This document shows, one piece after another, positions 9,068-17,052 of a stretch of 64,000 nt of DNA. The stretch lies in assembly GCA_965267245.1 (NCBI GenBank), contig OZ253939.1, positions 4,588,001 to 4,652,000 of the forward strand, read 5' to 3'. The DNA comes from JANSWY01 sp965267245. Its GTDB lineage: Bacteria; Bacteroidota; Bacteroidia; Cytophagales; Cyclobacteriaceae. The notes below the pieces were generated by a model that worked only from the letters and a program-made list of their open reading frames with translations, was not told the DNA's origin and ran no database searches. The position numbers were made by a program, and so were the translations under genes. Numbering within the stretch: position 1 is the stretch's first letter; every line of letters begins with the position of its first letter.

Positions 9068-10549
9068 ATGGGTTATATCATCGCACTAGACCAGGGGACT
9101 ACCAGTTCAAGAGCAATTGCCTTCGACAAAAACGCAAATATTGTGGGCGTAAGTCAACAGGAATTCAAACAGATTTTCCCGGAAGCAGGTTGGGTAGAGC
9201 ATGATCCACTAGAAATCTGGGATTCCCAATTGAATGTATTTGAAAAGCTATTGACGGAAAATAATATTTCAGTTGATGATGTAGAAGCAATTGGGATAAC
9301 TAACCAGAGGGAAACAGCAGTAGTTTGGGAAAGAAGCACTGGGAAGCCAATATTCAATGCGATTGTTTGGCAAGATAAACGTACCTCTGGAATTTGCGAT
9401 GAGTTGAAAGAAAAGGGTCTTACAGAATATGTCCGAGAAAATACTGGCCTTGTGATAGACTCATATTTTTCCGGTACAAAAGTCAAATGGATACTTGATA
9501 ACGTTGAGGGAGCGCGAGATAAGGCTGATAAAGGAGAATTATGCTTTGGAACAATTGACACTTGGCTGGTTTGGAACCTTACTAATGCAAATAATCATGT
9601 AACTGATTATACAAATGCTTCAAGAACACTTCTTTATAACATAAAAACTCTACAATGGGACACCCAAATGTGTAAAGAACTTGAGGTCAATGAGTCCATG
9701 CTACCTGCTGTGCAGAAATCATCAAGTCACTTCGGAGATTTCGAGTATAAAGGTAAAAGTATTCCAATCATGGGAATTGCCGGTGATCAGCAAGCAGCAC
9801 TTTTCGGTCAGGCTTGCTTTGAAAAAGGAACAGCCAAAAATACCTATGGCACTGGCTGTTTTATGCTGATGAATACTGGTGATCAACTACAACATTCTGA
9901 AAATGGCCTTCTGAGTACATTGGCATGTAGTCTTGACAATGAAGTGGGGTATGCATTGGAGGGAAGCATTTTTATTGCGGGAGCTGCAGTCCAGTGGCTA
10001 AGGGATGGATTAAAAATGATAAAGGATGCCAAAGAAACGGAAGCTATGGCTGTTGCGGCAGGAGATATCAATGACGTATATTTAGTCCCGGCGTTTGCAG
10101 GTTTAGGAGCACCTTATTGGGACATGTATTCGAGGGGAGCAATATTTGGTCTAACTCGGGGAACGGATCAAAACCAAATTGCAAAGGCTACATTAGATTC
10201 TATTGCATACCAAACAAAAGATGTACTGGAAGCAATGCAGGCCGATTCGGGAATTGCACTGAAATCATTGAAAGTAGATGGTGGAGCGGTTGCCAATAAT
10301 TATCTCATGCAGTTTCAGGCCAATATTTTAGGGGTTCCAGTTGATAGACCCAAAATCATTGAATCTACAGCACTGGGAGCAGCCTATCTTGCTGGATTGG
10401 GAACTGGATTCTGGACAGTAGATGATTTGTTGCAAAATATTGAAATTGAAAAAAGCTTTGAGCCAAAATGGAGTATAGAGAAGATCGGCAAACTTTATAG
10501 TGGTTGGCAAAAAGCAGTTAGAAGAACCCTGAATTGGGTTGAAAAATAA
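9068..10549 (+). CDS. glpK: glycerol kinase
   Basis: This cytoplasmic kinase converts glycerol and ATP to glycerol-3-phosphate. It has 493 residues, the normal family length. FGGY/GlpK features are the N-terminal phosphate loop LDQGTTSSRA, the substrate region AGWVEHDP, WQDKRT, and GIAGDQQAALFGQ holding the probable catalytic base Asp240, followed by the C-terminal VDGGAVANNYLMQFQA. Motifs favour GlpK over other FGGY kinases because GWVEHDP and the DQQ stretch are characteristic. It lies between a symporter and an alpha-glucosidase; a glycerol-yielding phosphodiesterase is encoded at 14323. No glpF or glpD is seen here. Confidence 0.93.
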   Translation: MGYIIALDQGTTSSRAIAFDKNANIVGVSQQEFKQIFPEAGWVEHDPLEIWDSQLNVFEKLLTENNISVDDVEAIGITNQRETAVVWERSTGKPIFNAIVWQDKRTSGICDELKEKGLTEYVRENTGLVIDSYFSGTKVKWILDNVEGARDKADKGELCFGTIDTWLVWNLTNANNHVTDYTNASRTLLYNIKTLQWDTQMCKELEVNESMLPAVQKSSSHFGDFEYKGKSIPIMGIAGDQQAALFGQACFEKGTAKNTYGTGCFMLMNTGDQLQHSENGLLSTLACSLDNEVGYALEGSIFIAGAAVQWLRDGLKMIKDAKETEAMAVAAGDINDVYLVPAFAGLGAPYWDMYSRGAIFGLTRGTDQNQIAKATLDSIAYQTKDVLEAMQADSGIALKSLKVDGGAVANNYLMQFQANILGVPVDRPKIIESTALGAAYLAGLGTGFWTVDDLLQNIEIEKSFEPKWSIEKIGKLYSGWQKAVRRTLNWVEK

Positions 10550-10579
10550 TCTCGGAAATTTTTAATAGTTGTATTCATA

Positions 10580-12241
10580 ATGGAAAGAAAATGGTGGAAA
10601 GAGGGTATTGTCTACCAGATATATCCAAGAAGTTTCAATGATTCCAATGAGGACGGAATTGGCGATTTAAAAGGTATAATTGAGAAACTTGATTACATAA
10701 AAAGCCTGGGTGTGGACATCATCTGGCTTTGTCCAATTTTTAAATCTCCCAACGATGACAATGGTTATGATGTGGCAGATTATCGGGCCATCATGGATGA
10801 GTTTGGGACAATGGAAGACTTTGATGAGCTACTCAAAGGAATGAAAGAAAGAGGCCTTAGGTTATTACTTGACCTGGTTGCCAATCATTCCAGTGACGAA
10901 CACGCCTGGTTCATGGAATCCAGGAAATCAAAGGATAATCCGAAAAGAGATTACTACATCTGGAGACCTGGCAAAAATGGGGGGCCACCCAATAACTGGA
11001 AATCAATATTTGGTGGAAGTGCCTGGAAATATGACGAACAGACAGATGAATACTTTTTAAGGCTTTTTACAACCAAACAGCCAGATCTCAACTGGGAAAA
11101 CCCAAAACTGAGAGAGGAGATTTATGATATCATGAAATTCTGGCTCGATAAAGGGATTGATGGATTCAGAATGGATGTCATTTCGCTTATCGCAAAAGAC
11201 AATTATGATGATACACCTCATAAGGAAATCAATGTAACAATCAATAAGGTCTATGCGAATGGAAAAAAGATTCATTCCTATCTCAAAGAAATGAATCAGG
11301 AAGTCATGTCAAAATACGACATGATGACAGTCGGTGAAGGACCAGGTATCGATCTGGAAACAGCAATGGATTATGTGGGAGAGGATCGTAATGAATTGAA
11401 TATGGTATTCCATTTTGGCCATATGTTCATTGACCATGGACCTGGAGGTAAGTTTGATTATGTACCTTTTGACTTGCCAATGCTAAAGAAAATCTTTTCT
11501 GATTATGATGAATGCCTGAAAGATGGCGGTTGGAATAGTATCTTCTTAGGGAATCATGACTTTCCAAGGATCGTTTCCAGGTTTGGAAACGATACAGAGT
11601 ATTGGGAAAAGTCCGCTAAACTACTGGCTACCATGCTGTTTTCATTGAGAGGTACAACATACGTTTATCAGGGAGATGAAATCGGGATGACAAACGTAGC
11701 TTATGAGTCCTTTGATGATTATGATGATATAGAAATTCGAAATTTCAAGGCAGAGTTACTGGAGAATGGAGAAGACCTGAATAAATACTTGCCAGTGGTG
11801 CATATCCAAAGTCGCGACAATGCAAGAACACCTATTCAATGGGATGATTCAAGAAATGGTGGGTTTTCATCAGCTGATCCCTGGTTAAAAGTGAACCCCA
11901 ACCATAGCAAGATTAATATTGCAGCGCAGGAGAAAGATCCTGATTCCATACTCAACTTCTACCGCGGGTTGACCAAAATGAGAAAGGAACACCTGGCGCT
12001 TGTTTATGGTGATTATCACGAAATCCAGCCGGAGCATCTGTCTGTTTATGCTTATTTAAGAACAGAAGAAACAGATAAGTATTTAGCTGTTCACAATTTC
12101 AGTGATGTTGATATTCGTTTTGATTCTGAGAATAATCTAGAAGGTGCAGAGGTCATCAAAAACAATTACGATGCTATCAGTTTAAGTAATTCAATCGTGG
12201 CATTACAGCCATGGCAATCCTTGATTCTAAAAATTAAATAA
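10580..12241 (+). CDS. alpha-glucosidase, GH13 family (oligo-1,6-glucosidase-like)
   Basis: The 553-residue enzyme is a cytoplasmic-type GH13 alpha-glucosidase with no signal peptide. The opening WWKEGIVYQIYPRSF and DLVANHSSDEH, GIDGFRMDVI, TVGEGPG and LGNHDFPR are the conserved regions. They give nucleophile Asp199, acid/base Glu253 and Asp327, nearly the numbering of oligo-1,6-glucosidases. Likely substrates are isomaltose-type or other short alpha-glucosides. Trehalose-6-phosphate hydrolase is a close relative, but no phosphotransferase system is present nearby, so that reading is less likely. The gene ends directly against the ROK kinase start, with no spacer. Confidence 0.88.
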   Translation: MERKWWKEGIVYQIYPRSFNDSNEDGIGDLKGIIEKLDYIKSLGVDIIWLCPIFKSPNDDNGYDVADYRAIMDEFGTMEDFDELLKGMKERGLRLLLDLVANHSSDEHAWFMESRKSKDNPKRDYYIWRPGKNGGPPNNWKSIFGGSAWKYDEQTDEYFLRLFTTKQPDLNWENPKLREEIYDIMKFWLDKGIDGFRMDVISLIAKDNYDDTPHKEINVTINKVYANGKKIHSYLKEMNQEVMSKYDMMTVGEGPGIDLETAMDYVGEDRNELNMVFHFGHMFIDHGPGGKFDYVPFDLPMLKKIFSDYDECLKDGGWNSIFLGNHDFPRIVSRFGNDTEYWEKSAKLLATMLFSLRGTTYVYQGDEIGMTNVAYESFDDYDDIEIRNFKAELLENGEDLNKYLPVVHIQSRDNARTPIQWDDSRNGGFSSADPWLKVNPNHSKINIAAQEKDPDSILNFYRGLTKMRKEHLALVYGDYHEIQPEHLSVYAYLRTEETDKYLAVHNFSDVDIRFDSENNLEGAEVIKNNYDAISLSNSIVALQPWQSLILKIK

Positions 12242-13147
12242 ATGTCTCTTTGGGGAATTGATCTTGGAGGAACAAAAATTGAAGGAGTCGTGCTCTCTGG
12301 AAGAGATAACCCACAAATAGTTCTTAGAAAGAGGATTCCTACCGAATCAAATAAAGGGTACAATCACATATTATCCAGGATCAAGTTTCTGATTGACAAC
12401 ATGTCAAATGAAACTGGAGAGTACCCTAAGCAGATTGGGTTTGGTACACCTGGAACCACAGATCCCAAAACTGGATTATTAAAAAATAGCAACACTACCT
12501 GTTTGAATGGGAAGCCGCTAAAGCAGGATCTTCACAAAATACTCAATACCCAGGTAGTTTTAGCAAATGATGCCAATTGCTTTGCTCTGGCCGAAACCCT
12601 CATAGGTGTAGTTCCGGAAATCTCTCCGGATGCGAAAGTCACTTTCGGAGTAATAATGGGTACTGGTGTAGGAGGAGGTATTGTTGTTGATGGCAAGATT
12701 ATAGGAGGAAGGCATGGGATTGGAGGCGAATGGGGACACAATTTTTTGGATCAATCAGGCGGTGCTTGTTATTGTGGCAAAATAGGGTGCGTGGAAAAAA
12801 TCCTTTCCGGGAAAAACCTGGAGATTTGGCATGAAGATGCATTTGGTGAAAAGAGAAACTTAAAAGAAATATATCAGGCACATTTAAGCGGGAATGACCC
12901 CAATGCTGATGCCACAATCGATCGGTTGATGACCTATTTTGGTAAAGCAATGGCAGTTGTTATCAATATTCTGGATCCTGATGTGGTGATGCTGGGTGGT
13001 GGTGTAGGAAATATTGACCTGTTGTACACAAGGGGTGTGGATGAAGTACGAAAACATGTTTTCAACCCTGAATTAAACACACAATTCTTAAAACCTAAAC
13101 TTGGCGACAGTGCAGGTGTATTTGGAGCGGCATTCCTGGTCGATTAG
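12242..13147 (+). CDS. ROK family sugar kinase (probable glucokinase)
   Basis: The protein has 301 residues and all ROK marks: phosphate loop GIDLGGTKIEGV, catalytic Asp110 in LANDANCFAL, GTGVGGGIVVDG, the HGIGGEWGH segment, and the zinc cluster CYCGKIGC (Cys176, Cys178, Cys183). ROK kinases phosphorylate glucose or related hexoses. Placed after a trehalase and an alpha-glucosidase, glucose is the natural substrate, but a fructokinase or N-acetylmannosamine kinase role cannot be excluded. The ATG begins directly after the previous stop, so translation is probably coupled. No helix-turn-helix is present, which separates it from ROK repressors. Confidence 0.87.
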   Translation: MSLWGIDLGGTKIEGVVLSGRDNPQIVLRKRIPTESNKGYNHILSRIKFLIDNMSNETGEYPKQIGFGTPGTTDPKTGLLKNSNTTCLNGKPLKQDLHKILNTQVVLANDANCFALAETLIGVVPEISPDAKVTFGVIMGTGVGGGIVVDGKIIGGRHGIGGEWGHNFLDQSGGACYCGKIGCVEKILSGKNLEIWHEDAFGEKRNLKEIYQAHLSGNDPNADATIDRLMTYFGKAMAVVINILDPDVVMLGGGVGNIDLLYTRGVDEVRKHVFNPELNTQFLKPKLGDSAGVFGAAFLVD

Positions 13148-13264
13148 CTTTCCTTAACAATAAATTAATTTGTGAACTAAAAAACAATTACTCAAATTTC
13201 CACTGATTTAATGCACTTTGCTAACAACCCAAAATGTTTGTAATAGGGGAATCAATAACAGGAT

Positions 13265-14326
13265 TTGAAAGTAAATAAGAAATTCGTTTACGAACAGCTG
13301 GAAAAGCTATTTGCTGACTCTCAGGTAATCAAGCTGAATACCGAGGATAAATGGGTTGTTTTTAGTGACCTGCACATGGGTGATGGAGGCTCCAACGATG
13401 ATTTTCGATCTAATGCAGATCTCTTTGCTTCATCATTGAAAAAATATTACCTGAAAAAGAAATTTGGCTTGATCCTCAACGGTGATGTCGAAGAACTACA
13501 AAGAGCCAAATTCTCAAAAATCCATAAAAAATGGGATCACATCATAGATATCTTCAAGAAGTTTGAGAAGGAAACTCGATTGATCAAAACTGTAGGGAAC
13601 CATGACCTTGAACTAGCTTATAACGAAAAAATTGAAAATCCTTTGCCGTTGGTCGAGTCGGTTCGATTACAATATGGCGATGATGATATTTTCATATTCC
13701 ATGGACATCAGGCATCAAAAAAATACCAAAGGCATAACCAGATAGTTGGATTCACGCTGAAATACTTTGCTAATCCACTAGGAATCAAGAATTACTCTGT
13801 CTCTCATAGTAGCCAAAAACAATATAAAATTGAAAAAATAGCCTATCATTATTCCGCTTTCAGGAAAATAATTTCTGTTATTGGTCATACCCATCGCCCA
13901 TTATTTGAATCAATGTCAAAGATCGAACGGCTCAGGTTTCAAATCGAAGAGCTTTGTAGAAGATATGCTCAGCAGCAAAGAGAGAACATTGGCAAACAGA
14001 TCAAGAGATTAAAAAAGGAGATGAAGGCATACGCCAAAATAAATACAGATGCCACCGATAGTAGCACCTCAATCTATAATAGCCTTTTTCACATTCCTTG
14101 TTTGTTTAATTCCGGTACCGTAATAGGGAAACGTGGCATGACTTGTCTTGAAATTGAAGATGGAAATATAAGTTTAGTGCATTGGTTTGATAAAAATATC
14201 AGCAAAAAATACCTCAAAGACTCTGAATACCAACCAGAACAACTTGAGGATTCAGATTACTTCAGAATGACAATCAACAAGGATCACCTTGATTATATAT
14301 TCACACGTGTTAAACTATTATCATGA
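13265..14326 (+). CDS. calcineurin-like metallophosphoesterase
   Basis: The 353-residue cytoplasmic protein holds the metal-binding blocks of calcineurin-like phosphoesterases in order: FSDLHMGD, LILNGDVEE, VGNHDLE, FHGHQ and VIGHTHRP. A charged, probably helical insert lies near residues 215-260 (RLRFQIEELCRRYAQQQRENI). No substrate can be read from the sequence; family members act on nucleotides, phospholipids or phosphoproteins. The start is a TTG after a 117-base gap. The last bases overlap the GDPD gene by ATGA, linking it to phosphodiester turnover. Confidence 0.82.
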   Translation: MKVNKKFVYEQLEKLFADSQVIKLNTEDKWVVFSDLHMGDGGSNDDFRSNADLFASSLKKYYLKKKFGLILNGDVEELQRAKFSKIHKKWDHIIDIFKKFEKETRLIKTVGNHDLELAYNEKIENPLPLVESVRLQYGDDDIFIFHGHQASKKYQRHNQIVGFTLKYFANPLGIKNYSVSHSSQKQYKIEKIAYHYSAFRKIISVIGHTHRPLFESMSKIERLRFQIEELCRRYAQQQRENIGKQIKRLKKEMKAYAKINTDATDSSTSIYNSLFHIPCLFNSGTVIGKRGMTCLEIEDGNISLVHWFDKNISKKYLKDSEYQPEQLEDSDYFRMTINKDHLDYIFTRVKLLS

Positions 14327-15264
14327 AATCTTACCCAATTTTGATCTTCGCATGTCTTCTTACTTTCCTGGCATGCTCACCCACCAAAACTCAAGAAGAA
14401 GAAAAAGAAGGCCAGACTAATGAAGCAATGCCTACGAAAGAACTTGACATCCAGGGACACAGAGGAGCGAGAGGGCTCATGCCAGAAAACACGATCCATG
14501 CTTTTATCGAAGCACTCAAATATGGTGTAACCACATTGGAACTAGATTTAGCCGTTTCAAAAGATTCACTATTAGTTGTTTCCCACGAGCCATGGATGAA
14601 CGAGAACATTTGCCTGGATAACCACGGAAATAGAATAGAAGGTGAAATGAAATTCAACCTGCACCAAATGACATATGATGAAATCAGGGAATTTGATTGC
14701 GGGTCATTAGGGAACCCCAGATTTCCAGAGCAGAAAAAAATAAAAACAGTGAAACCACTTCTTATTGATGTTATCAAGGCTGTGAATGAGCACATTGATG
14801 CAAACAACCTGAAACCAGTAAAATACAACATGGAAATCAAGTCCATGCCACAGGGAGATAACCTCTTTCACCCAACTCCAGAAGTTTTTTCGAATTTGTT
14901 GGTTGATTTTTTAACTGAAAACGATTTGCTGAATGTCACAACTGTGCAATCATTTGACTTTAGAGTAATTCAGTATTTCAATCAGAATTTCCCGGATGTG
15001 TCTCTTGCGCTTTTAATAGAAAATGAACTTTCCATCCAGAAGAACCTGGACTCACTTGGTTTCAATCCTGACATCTACAGCTGCTATTTCAATTTGTTGG
15101 ATCCATCAAAAGTAGAATTCCTCCATAACGCCAATATCATGGTAATTCCCTGGACAGTCAATGAAATTACTGACATGCAGGAATTAATAGATTGGGGAGT
15201 GGACGGCCTCATTACAGATTATCCAAACAGATCGCAACAATTTACGACCACTACTGCGCAATAA
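14323..15264 (+). CDS. glycerophosphodiester phosphodiesterase, lipoprotein
   Basis: This enzyme splits glycerophosphodiesters to glycerol-3-phosphate and an alcohol. The 313 residues start with a lipoprotein signal (LLTFLAC, Cys18). The GDPD signature follows: HRGARGLMPENT near residue 47, LELDLAVSKD with metal-binding Glu and Asp, and VVSHEP. The C-terminal VIPWTVNE and GVDGLITDYP complete the barrel. It probably acts in the periplasm. Its product or glycerol could enter the same pool as the glycerol kinase encoded upstream. It overlaps the phosphoesterase gene by four bases. Confidence 0.9.
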   Translation: MKSYPILIFACLLTFLACSPTKTQEEEKEGQTNEAMPTKELDIQGHRGARGLMPENTIHAFIEALKYGVTTLELDLAVSKDSLLVVSHEPWMNENICLDNHGNRIEGEMKFNLHQMTYDEIREFDCGSLGNPRFPEQKKIKTVKPLLIDVIKAVNEHIDANNLKPVKYNMEIKSMPQGDNLFHPTPEVFSNLLVDFLTENDLLNVTTVQSFDFRVIQYFNQNFPDVSLALLIENELSIQKNLDSLGFNPDIYSCYFNLLDPSKVEFLHNANIMVIPWTVNEITDMQELIDWGVDGLITDYPNRSQQFTTTTAQ

Positions 15265-15272
15265 TCATTTGA

Positions 15273-15304
15273 TTTGGAAGGTCAGTTTCACTGAGTTAAC
15301 TTCG
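15273..15304 (+). promoter_or_regulatory. Bacteroidetes-type promoter before the PfkB kinase gene
   Basis: TTTG at 15273-15276, a 20-base gap and TAacTTcG at 15297-15304 fit TTTG-N19-TAnnTTTG with one mismatch and one extra spacer base. The ATG lies about 20 bases downstream. Confidence 0.45.
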
Positions 15305-15324
15305 CACAAATTTTAAAAACGGCA

Positions 15325-16326
15325 ATGAGCAAGAAGTACAATGTTTTCGGAATAGGCAATGCCCTGGTAGATATCGTAACAGAAGTTTCTGATGAATTCC
15401 TCACAGAGCACAAGATCGAAAAAGGTCTTATGACCCTTGTAGATGAAGAGTCTCAAACCAGAATATCAAAGGCAATCAATTTCGAACAAAGCAATATGCA
15501 ATGTGGGGGGTCGGCCGCCAATTCAATTATTGCTGTAAGTCAGTTTGGAGGAACTAGCTTCTATTCTTGCAAAGTTGCAAACGATGAATTGGGTCAGTTT
15601 TACCTGAAAGATCTAAAAGATAATGGGGTAGACACCAATTTACATGAAGAATCCCTTGAAAATGGGATTACCGGGAAATGTCTGGTAATGACTGCCACCG
15701 ATGCATCTAGAACAATGAATACTTTCCTGGGAATTACTTCGGACTTCTCACGGAAAGAAATTAAGGAAGAAGTCCTCAAAGATTCTGAATACCTCTACAT
15801 TGAGGGATACCTGGTTACTTCAGAAAATGGTCAGGATGCCATGAAGCATTCCAAGAAAATTGCCGAGCAAAATGGCGTCAAAACAGCCCTTACTTTTTCT
15901 GATCCATCAATGGTCAAATATTTTCGTGAACCAATGGAACAGGTTGTAGGTGCAAGTGTAGATTTACTCTTTTGTAATGAGGAGGAAGCCATGCTATATA
16001 CGGGCAAATCAAGCCTTGGAGAGGCAAGAGAAGCGCTAAAGAAAGACGCAAAACGATTTGTGATCACCATGGGCGAAAATGGAGCAATGATCTTCGATGG
16101 CGACACATTTATTGACATAGAACCTTACAAAGTAAGTGCTGTGGATACTAATGGTGCAGGGGATTTGTTTTCTGGCGCCTTTTTATATGGCATTACGAAT
16201 GGACACAGTTATGCTGATTCAGGAAAACTCGCTTCACTGGCATCTTCTAAGGTCGTAACCCAATTTGGACCTAGATTAGAATGGCATCAGGCCAAAGAAA
16301 TTCTTCAAAAATTACACACAGTCTAG
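15325..16326 (+). CDS. PfkB-family carbohydrate kinase (adenosine kinase-like)
   Basis: The protein has 333 residues with the PfkB layout. An N-terminal GIGNALVDIV and a MQCGGSAANSI glycine pair bind the sugar, and DTNGAGDLFSGAFL near the C-terminus holds the anion hole and the catalytic base Asp280. The adenosine-kinase-like subgroup shows the FGIGNALVDI opening and the GLMTLVDEE segment. The expected reaction is ATP-dependent phosphorylation of a nucleoside or ribose-like sugar, most likely adenosine. Ribokinase or fructokinase activity remains possible. The gene stands alone with its own promoter. Confidence 0.83.
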   Translation: MSKKYNVFGIGNALVDIVTEVSDEFLTEHKIEKGLMTLVDEESQTRISKAINFEQSNMQCGGSAANSIIAVSQFGGTSFYSCKVANDELGQFYLKDLKDNGVDTNLHEESLENGITGKCLVMTATDASRTMNTFLGITSDFSRKEIKEEVLKDSEYLYIEGYLVTSENGQDAMKHSKKIAEQNGVKTALTFSDPSMVKYFREPMEQVVGASVDLLFCNEEEAMLYTGKSSLGEAREALKKDAKRFVITMGENGAMIFDGDTFIDIEPYKVSAVDTNGAGDLFSGAFLYGITNGHSYADSGKLASLASSKVVTQFGPRLEWHQAKEILQKLHTV

Positions 16327-16352
16327 TTGATAAAGGATTTCTTACCGAATCA

Positions 16353-16383
16353 TTTGTATTTAATATAATACAAGATATCTTTG
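16353..16383 (+). promoter_or_regulatory. Consensus Bacteroidetes promoter for rpmH-rnpA
   Basis: TTTG at 16353-16356 (starting with T16353), exactly 19 bases, then TATCTTTG at 16376-16383 match the Bacteroidetes primary-sigma consensus fully. The rpmH ATG lies 54 bases downstream, a fitting leader length for a strongly expressed ribosomal gene. Confidence 0.75.
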
Positions 16384-16437
16384 CAGCCCATTTTATGGGA
16401 ATCAAAACGAAATACTGATTTTAAGAATACATAGATT

Positions 16438-16596
16438 ATGAAAAGGACGTATCAGCCTTCCAATAGGAAAAGAAAAAACAAACACGGTTTCAAATCAAGA
16501 ATGGAATCTGTAGGAGGAAAGTCCGTGATAGCTAGAAGAAGAGCTAAAGGAAGAAAGAAATTAACCGTATCTGACGAGAAAAAAGGTAAGAAGTAA
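16438..16596 (+). CDS. rpmH: 50S ribosomal protein L34
   Basis: The 52-residue basic protein reads MKRTYQPSNRKRKNKHGFK at the start and then MESVGGKSVIARRRAKGRKK, the L34 signature. It is a component of the large ribosomal subunit near the 23S 5' end region. The length is slightly above the usual 44-46 because of a charged tail (SDEKKGKK), which is common in this phylum. It has its own consensus promoter and is followed by rnpA, the order conserved across bacteria. dnaA is not adjacent. Confidence 0.97.
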   Translation: MKRTYQPSNRKRKNKHGFKSRMESVGGKSVIARRRAKGRKKLTVSDEKKGKK

Positions 16597-16646
16597 TCAA
16601 CCTGTTTACCTGCTCTTGATTTTTCTGTATTTTGCACCAGGTAAGT

Positions 16647-17033
16647 ATGGTGGATAAATCAAAAGACTTTTCAGGAGAATCTTTCTCTAAAGAAGAAAGA
16701 ATTAATTCGAAGAAAACAATAGAGGAGCTTTTTAAAAAGGGTTCCTCTAGTCATTCATACCCATATCTATTAAAATACCTTCCGGCAAACTCATCAGATT
16801 GTCATCAGGTACTTATCTCTGTATCCAAAAAACATTTCAAGAAAGCTGTAGACAGAAACCTTCTTAAGCGAAGAATTAGAGAAGCTTATAGAAAAAATAA
16901 ATCATTGCTTTATCCTTCATCCAAAAAATTTTACATTGCTATAATTTACATTGGAAAAGAAATCAATCCTTATCAGCTAATGGAGCATAAACTTATTAAG
17001 CTGATGAAACGTTTACCTAAAAACCTGGATTGA
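16647..17033 (+). CDS. rnpA: ribonuclease P protein component
   Basis: RnpA binds the catalytic RNase P RNA and helps mature tRNA 5' ends. From the ATG at 16647 the protein has 128 residues. It shows the family RNR motif in VDRNLLKRRIREAYRKNK and the upstream VLISVSKKHFKKA strand. An in-frame TTG at 16632 would add five residues, but ATG is preferred here. It follows rpmH by 50 bases, the classical pairing. Confidence 0.93.
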   Translation: MVDKSKDFSGESFSKEERINSKKTIEELFKKGSSSHSYPYLLKYLPANSSDCHQVLISVSKKHFKKAVDRNLLKRRIREAYRKNKSLLYPSSKKFYIAIIYIGKEINPYQLMEHKLIKLMKRLPKNLD

Positions 17034-17052
17034 GAATTTAAACCTCCGAAAC

